Of a DNA stretch of 10,818 bases, positions 5,092 to 10,818 are shown in pieces. Under the pieces are notes generated by a model, which had not been told where the DNA came from, made no database searches, and saw only the letters and a list, made by a program, of their open reading frames with translations. How positions within the stretch are numbered: position 1 is the first letter of the stretch; each line of letters opens with the position of its first letter. Position numbers and translations under genes: made by a program. The DNA lies in assembly GCA_905372345.1 (NCBI GenBank), contig CAJPPE010000026.1:1-10818 (forward strand), in the 5' to 3' direction. The stretch comes from an uncultured Treponema sp. (GTDB lineage: Bacteria > Spirochaetota > Spirochaetia > Treponematales > Treponemataceae).

Positions 5092-5850
5092 ATGAGAGAA
5101 TTTTTTACCGTAAACCGTATTATGTATGCATCCGCTTTTTTTGCGTTATGTGTTGCAATTATGCTTAATATTACAACTCAAATTCCTTTTGCAGGGTTTA
5201 TTTTGGTTTTACGGTGGATTGATGTTGCCGTTAATGCGATTGCCGCCGGTTTGTGTGTCTTTTTGTTTATAAAACCGGACTGTAAAATGATTTCATATCT
5301 GTTGTTTTTTATTGAAGGCGGGGTTACCGCTCATATGGGTTTTGTCGGTATCGGTACTCTTCTTTTTACCGCAGGCTGCGTTATGGTTTTTGTAAACGGA
5401 GATTTTAAAACCCGTCATAAAGAAAAGATTGCAGCACTTTGTTTGTACTGGATACTCATTACGATAGGCCTTTATTTTTCGTTTAATATAAAAATGGCGA
5501 TATTCGAAATTGCACTTACTCTTTTTCACTTCGGGCTTCTGGTCTGTCTTTATAAAAAACTGGAATCAAAGCTGTCCTTTCTTTTGCCTGTTGCAGAAGT
5601 TATTACTCCTGAAATTCCGCTCCCTGCTAAGGGTTCAGCCTTATGCTTGTCGGACTTCGGCATTTCGGATCGGCAAAAGTTTTTTATTCAAGGCACAGTC
5701 AACGGCGGAAAAACATACGAAGAGCTCGCTATCGAATATCATGTAAGCACTTCGGTTGTAAAAAAAGATATGGCAGCGGCATGCCGTCTTTTCGGTGTAG
5801 CAAACAAAGAAGATTTAAGAATTTTGCTGCTGCAGTATAAAATTGAGTAA
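5092..5850 (+). CDS. Six-TM membrane protein with a LuxR-type helix-turn-helix domain (252 aa)
   Basis: This is the only plus-strand gene. The first 155 residues carry about six hydrophobic helices (roughly 10-27, 37-60, 66-80, 83-101, 113-131, 135-154). A linker (155-182) follows, then a cytoplasmic domain with LSDFGISDRQKFF, GKTYEELAIEYHVSTSVVKK and FGVANKEDLR, which is the pattern of a LuxR/GerE-type DNA-binding domain (LT.RE...GKS..EIA..L..S..TVK...... LGV.N). The best reading is a membrane-tethered transcription factor whose membrane part senses a signal; neither signal nor targets can be told from sequence. The start at 5092 is chosen over an upstream TTG at 5011 because the latter would translate the heptamer repeats and cover the promoter. 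No Shine-Dalgarno sequence precedes it, fitting a leaderless transcript. It is convergent with the gene ending at 5920. Confidence 0.85.
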   Translation: MREFFTVNRIMYASAFFALCVAIMLNITTQIPFAGFILVLRWIDVAVNAIAAGLCVFLFIKPDCKMISYLLFFIEGGVTAHMGFVGIGTLLFTAGCVMVFVNGDFKTRHKEKIAALCLYWILITIGLYFSFNIKMAIFEIALTLFHFGLLVCLYKKLESKLSFLLPVAEVITPEIPLPAKGSALCLSDFGISDRQKFFIQGTVNGGKTYEELAIEYHVSTSVVKKDMAAACRLFGVANKEDLRILLLQYKIE

Positions 5851-5890
5851 AAATAATAGATGAACGCCATCGGCAATTCACAAACCGGCA

Positions 5891-5920
5891 CTTGACGCTC
5901 TGCGTCGGGCTTGTTGATTT
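5891..5920. terminator. Candidate terminator between convergent genes
   Basis: CTTGACGC at 5891-5898 pairs with GCGTCGGG at 5902-5909, including two G-T pairs, around a TCT loop, followed by a T-rich run on the plus strand (GTTGATTTTATCTT). It lies between the stops of two convergent genes and could serve both, but the T-tract is broken, so confidence is modest. Confidence 0.4.
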
Positions 5921-6984
5921 TATCTTAAACCGTCGGCTTTTTTCAGCCATTCATAAAAATCAAGACCGGAAACATCCCCGTCAGGCACAAAGAGCCGGCC
6001 GTCAATCAGGGGAATTACATCTTCTTCTACCAAGCCTATGATTGCATCAAAAAAAACTCCGTCGATTGCGACATCCTGTATGGGGCTCGATTTTCCGCTA
6101 TAGACATATTGGCGGCTGTATTGAGTGAGGGCTTCATTGTCATTCCCTATAAGGAGGTGCCACAAAAAAAGAGCTGCGTCCTTCCGTGTTGCCTTTCCCT
6201 TTGAAATGTTAACCGAATCCTCATACCAGCCCGCAGCCTTTAGCCTGTCTGCAAGCATTGCAGGCCGCCAAAAAGCCGTACCCGTAATTGAATCAAGGGC
6301 ATGGGTATTATCCTGAGTAAGGGTTGTCATATCTATTAAGCTTATCTTACTTTGAGTCAAAATTTGAGCCGTCGACTTTTTTAAATCGGAATCCACCTTA
6401 TAGAATTTACGGCAGTACTCCCTCTTTTCACCGTAAAGAAGACCGTACTCTTCATTTAAAAAATCCAAGGAAGCGTCAAAGGCAACAAGCGCCCCGGTAT
6501 AATCTTCCAAGAGGTAATAGACAAAGCCCAGCTCCGATTGCAGCCTGTATGCTCTCGGGTTTAATTTAATCATCGAAATCAAATAATCTCTTTTGTCTTC
6601 AAGCTTGTCGGTTAGCCGCGATTTAACCAACTGCACGTATTCTTCATGAGGATTATAGCTTTCCGCAGTTTTAAGCATTTTTTTGGCAGAAACCTTGTCC
6701 CTGTTTAGTAAAAAGTAATCGGCATAAAGGGCATAAACCAAGGCAAGATAGGATCTATCCGATGAAGGAGAGGCTAAAAGAGCATTTAAATCCTTTTTTA
6801 TCTCTTCAATCTTTTCCTGATTGTTTTCCCTGTACTGCCTGACTATGTTAATTTCAATATGCTCTATATTCCGAATATTATCTTGAGATAATGTAGTAGA
6901 ATAAATCGAATCTTTTTGCATTGTTGAGCACGATACAAAAACCATCAAAACACAAAGCAGCAAAATCAGAAATTTATTTTTCAT
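5920..6984 (-). CDS. TPR lipoprotein with SLH-like C-terminal segments (354 aa)
   Basis: The protein begins MKNKFLILLLCVLMVFVSC, a lipoprotein signal with C19 as the likely lipidated residue. Residues about 60-175 are helical with TPR-like repeats, for example ALYADYFLLNRDKVSAKKML and ELGFVYYLLEDYTGALVAFD. The C-terminal part contains two segments resembling S-layer-homology motifs: about 215-270 (AGWYEDS... GKATRKDAALFLWHLL) and about 300-350 (FFDAIIGLVEEDVIP... LFVPDGDVSG). SLH motifs elsewhere bind cell-wall polymers, so an envelope-anchoring role is possible; the match is by eye only. The gene overlaps the upstream 926-residue gene by four bases (ATGA), and a GGGAG lies seven bases before its ATG, so the two are translationally coupled and probably act together. 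Confidence 0.85.
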   Translation of the reverse strand: MKNKFLILLLCVLMVFVSCSTMQKDSIYSTTLSQDNIRNIEHIEINIVRQYRENNQEKIEEIKKDLNALLASPSSDRSYLALVYALYADYFLLNRDKVSAKKMLKTAESYNPHEEYVQLVKSRLTDKLEDKRDYLISMIKLNPRAYRLQSELGFVYYLLEDYTGALVAFDASLDFLNEEYGLLYGEKREYCRKFYKVDSDLKKSTAQILTQSKISLIDMTTLTQDNTHALDSITGTAFWRPAMLADRLKAAGWYEDSVNISKGKATRKDAALFLWHLLIGNDNEALTQYSRQYVYSGKSSPIQDVAIDGVFFDAIIGLVEEDVIPLIDGRLFVPDGDVSGLDFYEWLKKADGLR

Positions 6985-9761
6985 TTTGAAACTCCCGTAT
7001 AAGAATGAATGCGGTTATCTATACCGCAGGTTATCAGTTCAGGCCGGCCGTTTCCGTCCACATCGATTAGATAAGGAATTCCCGTGCCTGCGACAGGAAA
7101 ACCGTTTATGGGGGAAAGGTTAGCACTATAAGCATATATGGAATTTCCTCCCCCCGAAACAAGCACATCATCATAACCGTCCGAATCAAGATCGATAAGC
7201 GTAATAAGATAATCGGATGCATTTTTTTGCTTTAAAGAAATCTTATCGATTATATTACACTCGGTATCTATCTTATATAAAAAGCCGTTATCGGTAATCA
7301 AAAAAAACATTTTTAAGTTTTCGGAATAAACGGGTTGAGTTTTGCAAGAGCTGTTAAGATCTATGGAATAAACCTCTCCCTCTTTTCCCTGGATAAGTGA
7401 AGGTTTAAGAGAGAACAAGCCCTGCTCCGTCAAGACGGCTTCGTAAGTGTTATTTTTATATAGAATAGGCTGGACCGCCGAAATACCGTCAAGCTCTTTG
7501 GGGTAACCCGAAATAATTTTTCCCTTATCATCAAAAACATACATGTAGCTGTCAAAAGAACGGGGAATAGCCGTAATAAAATTACCGTACACTGAAGGAG
7601 CGGCCTTTAAACGCGTATTCATCTCATCCGAATAATAAAAGGAAGCTGAGCTGTCTACATATAAAAGAACGGGCTTATTTGCAACCGGAACAACTATCTT
7701 GTCCTGTATAATCGCCGGAGAAGAACTTAATTTTTCTCCTGTTAAAATAGGAAAGCCTGAGGACACTTCCAGATTATAATCCGTTTTGTAGACGGTTCCT
7801 CGGGCAGATACGGCCCAAACGGAATCCACAATACCTTTTTTAATATCGAGGTTTAAATAAGCCTTATCATCGAGTTTAATCGATTTTAATTGTTTATCGG
7901 CTAAATTTAGGGCATATAGGTTCACACCGCTTACCCAATAAGCAAAGGGCACATTGTTTGTTCCCTTTCCGCAATAGATGTACGAGCTCAACTTTGAATT
8001 AAATTCGAATGGAAAGGCAGAAAGCTCTCCCAAGGAATGAGCCTCGGTTTTTTGGGCATAAACCTCAAATTTAACGGTTTTTTCTTTTTCAAACCGGATT
8101 GAGATCAGGCCCCGTCCGAAACCTTTTAATACTGATTGCAAAACCTGATTTGTTCTTAAAAAAGAAGGAACTTGATTTTCCAAATTATAATAAACAAAGA
8201 CGGAGGTTTCGGGAGAAAAAGATTTTGTTATGTTTTTCCAGTTTTCGGTTTTTACAAGCAAGTCGCCTCTTTTTACATCATTTAATGTAGAAGCTAGAGC
8301 TTCGGCACTCTGCGAAAGATAAAGATAACCTCCTTCAATAACATAAAAAGGAGTGGGAAGCTCAACCTTAAAGGCCCGTAAAAGAGCCGTTAAAATATCG
8401 GGAAATTCTATACGCGGTATTCTTATTCCGTCAACAAGGGCCGAAATATTTCTGTTTACAAAAAATGAGGTATAGATTAATTCGAAGGCTTGCCTGCATA
8501 GTTTTTCGTCTTTTAAAGAAACAAAAAAGATAGGCACATCGGATTGTTTTACTTCAAAAACACCAATCTCTTCTCCCATCCATGAAAAAAACAAGTCATC
8601 GATGCTCTTATTAAAAATAAATTTGGATGCCTTATTTGCAGAATTATAGGATTGTAATATAGATGAACCTAAAATATCTTTTCCGTTTTGAAATAAAAAT
8701 TGGGGGTCCCCCATGTTTATTAAACTGATATAGTCGGCCGATTTCGGAAGCCTGTTCAATATTCCCGGAATAAAGGCTTGCCTTTGAAGAATAGTATTTA
8801 ATCCCTCGGATTCGGTTTCCCACTTACAAAGTCCTGAAAGTCTTATATCTTTATAATCCAAACTAAGATCTATCTTTGCATTTTCCGGAAAGTTAAGAGC
8901 CCGCACAACATTATTGCTTATGGAATCGTCTTTGGGCGTATCCTTGGTAAAATAATTTACATCGCTTAATATGCTTAAAGTTCCGCCCTTCTTTTCTTTA
9001 ATAAATTTACGCAAGGTTTTAATGTGTTCATCTTCATGCTTTTTAGACAGGGCCGAAAAAAATAAATCTTTGGATGTAGAAGCAATTACGGAATCTTTAT
9101 AATTTAAGAAATATATAGCCTGACCGCCGCCCAAATCGTACTGCCAAAAACTTATACCGTTTTCTTCAACCGGCTTAAGTTCTTTTAAGTCAGTCAATAA
9201 GTCAGGCTTAAATTTTAAAATAAGGGGTAAAAGCCTTGTTCCTGCCGAACGGAAGCCCAATTTAGCAAAAATCAAAAACTTATCTTCGGGATAGGCGGCT
9301 ATGTCTAAACTGATATTTGAGGCAGAGCCAAACCACCATGAACTCAGCATTGGAGAGGCTCTAAAAGAACGGACAGTTCCCTGCAACTGAGCGGTTTCAG
9401 GCGAGTTTAAAACCGAATCAAGGGTCTGCATTGAAAGAGTTTTTTGTAAAAGTTCCCCTGCCGAATCTATGTTTACATAGGCATAATGCCCTTCAGGTAG
9501 ATATTCTATAGGATTTATACCGTCAATTGCAGAATAAATAAGAAAACCTGCAACAGGTAAAAGCAGTACAAGTACAATGACTAAAAAAGTCATTCCGATT
9601 TTAAAGAAAACACCGTGCTTTTTTTTGACTTTTACTTCTTTTGTTTCGGGTATTTTCTTTTCTTCCAAGGAAGCTTCGTTATCATTTTCTACAACATTAT
9701 TTTCTACAACAACGGCTTCATCATTTTTTTGATCTAATACGGTTTCGGGATTATCGCTCAT
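6981..9761 (-). CDS. Membrane-anchored envelope protein, DUF3352-like with FG-GAP-type propeller end (926 aa)
   Basis: There is a cytoplasmic tail of about 50 residues, acidic then lysine-rich. One transmembrane helix follows at about 54-78 (FLVIVLVLLLPVAGFLIYSA), placing the rest outside the inner membrane. Residues about 85-570 resemble the poorly known DUF3352 family (YLPEGHYAYVNIDSAGELL, FSPETSVFVYYN). The remainder looks like a beta-propeller: repeated strand-rich segments and two calcium-type FG-GAP loops, D857-L-D-S-D-G-Y-D-D865 and D900-V-D-G-N-G-R-P-E908. The function is unknown; propellers of this kind usually bind proteins or polysaccharide. GGAGA lies about seven bases before the ATG. 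It is the first gene of a two-gene operon with the TPR lipoprotein. Confidence 0.88.
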   Translation of the reverse strand: MSDNPETVLDQKNDEAVVVENNVVENDNEASLEEKKIPETKEVKVKKKHGVFFKIGMTFLVIVLVLLLPVAGFLIYSAIDGINPIEYLPEGHYAYVNIDSAGELLQKTLSMQTLDSVLNSPETAQLQGTVRSFRASPMLSSWWFGSASNISLDIAAYPEDKFLIFAKLGFRSAGTRLLPLILKFKPDLLTDLKELKPVEENGISFWQYDLGGGQAIYFLNYKDSVIASTSKDLFFSALSKKHEDEHIKTLRKFIKEKKGGTLSILSDVNYFTKDTPKDDSISNNVVRALNFPENAKIDLSLDYKDIRLSGLCKWETESEGLNTILQRQAFIPGILNRLPKSADYISLINMGDPQFLFQNGKDILGSSILQSYNSANKASKFIFNKSIDDLFFSWMGEEIGVFEVKQSDVPIFFVSLKDEKLCRQAFELIYTSFFVNRNISALVDGIRIPRIEFPDILTALLRAFKVELPTPFYVIEGGYLYLSQSAEALASTLNDVKRGDLLVKTENWKNITKSFSPETSVFVYYNLENQVPSFLRTNQVLQSVLKGFGRGLISIRFEKEKTVKFEVYAQKTEAHSLGELSAFPFEFNSKLSSYIYCGKGTNNVPFAYWVSGVNLYALNLADKQLKSIKLDDKAYLNLDIKKGIVDSVWAVSARGTVYKTDYNLEVSSGFPILTGEKLSSSPAIIQDKIVVPVANKPVLLYVDSSASFYYSDEMNTRLKAAPSVYGNFITAIPRSFDSYMYVFDDKGKIISGYPKELDGISAVQPILYKNNTYEAVLTEQGLFSLKPSLIQGKEGEVYSIDLNSSCKTQPVYSENLKMFFLITDNGFLYKIDTECNIIDKISLKQKNASDYLITLIDLDSDGYDDVLVSGGGNSIYAYSANLSPINGFPVAGTGIPYLIDVDGNGRPELITCGIDNRIHSYTGVSK

Positions 9762-9791
9762 CTAAATTCTCCAAATTTAATTGTGCATACT

Positions 9792-9820
9792 ATTATAGAA
9801 CTAAAGAAGCAAAAAATCAA
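9792..9820 (-). promoter_or_regulatory. Promoter of the two-gene envelope operon
   Basis: On the minus strand, TTGATT at 9815-9820 and a perfect TATAAT at 9792-9797 are 17 bases apart. The start would be near 9785, leaving a leader of about 24 bases with GGAGA. It lies just beyond the rpsD terminator, so the operon has its own promoter. Confidence 0.75.
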
Positions 9821-9837
9821 GCATGGTAAGCACGAAT

Positions 9838-9871
9838 AAAAAAACGGCTCATCCTTTGAATGAGCCGTTTT
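9838..9871 (-). terminator. rpsD: Rho-independent terminator of rpsD
   Basis: AAAACGGCTCAT at 9841-9852 is fully complementary to ATGAGCCGTTTT at 9860-9871 (12-bp stem, 7-base loop). On the minus strand the stem is followed by an unbroken T run (9838-9844). It ends the rpsD transcript about 40 bases after the stop codon. Confidence 0.9.
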
Positions 9872-9881
9872 GTGCAAGAGC

Positions 9882-9903
9882 TTAAACTCAAGTTTGAGTT
9901 TAA
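9882..9903. repeat. 10-bp inverted repeat between rpsD and its terminator
   Basis: TTAAACTCAA at 9882-9891 is complementary to TTGAGTTTAA at 9894-9903 with two bases between, so an RNA hairpin would have an eight-base stem or less. It lies just after the rpsD stop codon. It could protect the mRNA end or be a protein site; nothing decides this. Confidence 0.6.
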
Positions 9904-9912
9904 AGCCAAAGC

Positions 9913-10533
9913 TTAAGCATTTCTTGAATAGTATTCAACAACGTTCTGTATATTTCCTACGGGCTGAATATCCGTAGTAACAGGTAAAATATTTACCGTT
10001 GCAGAAAGTTTTTCGTCATCAATTGTGAGCCAAGAACCTCTCGCACTTTGAGAAGTACTCATATTATGACGGATAAGGTTTTGAATACCTTTTTTATTTT
10101 TTGTTGTAATAACATCGTTTACACTTACGCACATCGAGGGAATGTTTACGGGCTTTCCGTTAATAAAGAAATAAGCATGCGTGACCATTTGTCTGGCCTG
10201 TGCACGGCTGATAGCAAAGCCCATTCGATAAATCGTATTATCCAAACGCTGTTCCATCAAGGAAATCATATTATCACCGGTAACACCGGGCATTCGGCTT
10301 GCTTTTTTATATAAATTCCTAAACTGCCGTTCCGAAATTCCATAAGCAAATCTGAATTTTTGTTTTTCCTTTAATTGTTCACCATAAACAGAAGTCTTGC
10401 CCCGTTTTCTTGCGCCGCGTTCTTTTCCGGGACCATTCGGCTTGCGATCCAAAAGTTTGTCATATTTTGGGTTGCCGTAAATATTAACGCCGAGTCGTCT
10501 AACTGTTTTTCCCTTAGGCTGTTTAATCGCCAT
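9913..10533 (-). CDS. rpsD: 30S ribosomal protein S4
   Basis: This is a complete 206-residue protein. S4 binds 16S rRNA early in assembly of the small subunit and, in many bacteria, represses its own operon. The sequence has the S4 N-terminal domain (residues 1-93, with RRLGVNIYGNPKYDKLL and YGISERQFRNLY) and the S4 RNA-binding domain (about 94-157, with MEQRLDNTIYRMGFAISRAQ and the HAYFFINGKPVNIPS strand). There are no cysteines in the N-terminal part, so it is the zinc-free form. The ATG at 10533 has AGAGGTG a few bases upstream and gives the family's usual MA..KG start. The gene stands alone here with its own promoter and terminator, not in an S13-S11-rpoA cluster. Confidence 0.98.
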   Translation of the reverse strand: MAIKQPKGKTVRRLGVNIYGNPKYDKLLDRKPNGPGKERGARKRGKTSVYGEQLKEKQKFRFAYGISERQFRNLYKKASRMPGVTGDNMISLMEQRLDNTIYRMGFAISRAQARQMVTHAYFFINGKPVNIPSMCVSVNDVITTKNKKGIQNLIRHNMSTSQSARGSWLTIDDEKLSATVNILPVTTDIQPVGNIQNVVEYYSRNA

Positions 10534-10567
10534 TCGTCACCTCTTATAACAATAAAATAGATTTTTA

Positions 10568-10596
10568 AGCCTATCAAAATCAGACTGTTTTGTCAA
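10568..10596 (-). promoter_or_regulatory. rpsD: Candidate promoter of rpsD
   Basis: On the minus strand, a perfect TTGACA at 10591-10596 is followed after 17 bases by TAGGCT at 10568-10573, a poor -10 (three of six). The start would be near 10561. The strong -35 and position favour it, but the -10 leaves doubt. Confidence 0.45.
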
Positions 10597-10639
10597 GTAA
10601 TTAAAAATTATGGAAACAGTAAAATAGGCGGCAAATCTA

Positions 10640-10713
10640 TGCGCCCGACACGATTCGAACGTGCGACCTGCGGATTCGAAGTCCGATGCTCTATCCAGCT
10701 GAGCTACAGGCGC
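10640..10713 (-). tRNA. tRNA-Arg (anticodon TCG)
   Basis: The minus strand reads GCGCCTG...CGGGCGC for the acceptor stem (one G-T pair), with D-arm GCTC/GAGC, anticodon loop CTTCGAA (TCG at positions 34-36), T-loop TTCGAAT and discriminator A. It reads CGN arginine codons, CGA directly. No CCA is encoded, so it must be added after transcription. The first base pair of the anticodon stem is a mismatch (T-C), which is slightly unusual. Confidence 0.95.
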
Positions 10714-10745
10714 AAAAGATGTAGAACTTTATCAGCTCTGCATAG

Positions 10746-10818
10746 GGTGGGTAGTGGGATTTGAACCCACGACAACCAGAACCACAATCTGGCGCTCTAC
10801 CCCTGAACTATACCCACC
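10746..10818 (-). tRNA. tRNA-His (anticodon GTG)
   Basis: The acceptor GTGGGTA pairs with TACCCAC, and the extra 5' G (the histidine-specific G-1, at 10818, the last base of the window) faces discriminator C at 10746. The anticodon stem CCAGA/TCTGG closes a loop TTGTGGT with GTG at 34-36. CCA is not encoded. It lies 32 bases upstream of tRNA-Arg on the same strand, probably one transcript. Confidence 0.97.

Overview
The window looks like chromosomal DNA of a host-associated Treponema, closest in character to the oral T. denticola group. The basis is protein style: spirochaete-type lipoprotein signals, lipoproteins with Listeria-Bacteroides (InlB B-type) repeats and a beta-helix, Rpn-family PD-(D/E)XK nuclease genes, a zinc-free S4 protein, and AT-rich intergenic DNA. 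No database search was run, so the genus call is an inference. All genes but one lie on the minus strand.

Positions 1-643 hold the 5' end of an Rpn-family nuclease gene with its promoter, then 2.4 copies of a 107-bp tandem repeat. After these comes a 36-codon reading frame encoding a good signal peptide and only ten more residues, and an array of 7-bp AT-rich repeats. Positions 644-3696 are one large surface lipoprotein gene (about 1,016 codons) split by a net one-base frameshift near 3080. Its parts are a lipoprotein signal, an N-terminal domain, three InlB/Listeria-Bacteroides-type repeats, a right-handed beta-helix with a 63-bp DNA repeat, and a beta-rich C-terminus. Positions 3697-4025 are a gene-free stretch packed with hairpins and a 96-bp-period direct repeat.

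Positions 4026-4931 are a complete second Rpn-family gene, bracketed on both sides by the heptamer arrays and sharing a gap-free promoter layout with the first. Positions 5092-5850 (plus strand) encode a predicted six-TM protein with a LuxR-like helix-turn-helix at its C-terminus. It has a well-spaced promoter that would give a nearly leaderless mRNA.

Positions 5920-9761 are a two-gene operon with an ATGA overlap. The first gene encodes a membrane-anchored 926-residue protein with a DUF3352-like region and a C-terminal propeller-like part with FG-GAP-type calcium loops. The second encodes a TPR lipoprotein with SLH-like C-terminal segments. Together they suggest a cell-envelope complex of unknown role. 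Positions 9838-10818 are conserved core genome: rpsD with its own promoter and a strong terminator, tRNA-Arg(TCG) and tRNA-His(GTG).

The core block (about 5860-10818) looks ordinary and stable. The region 1-5100 is accessory and repeat-rich, and looks shaped by recombination. I found no CRISPR array, phage module or insertion sequence with terminal inverted repeats.
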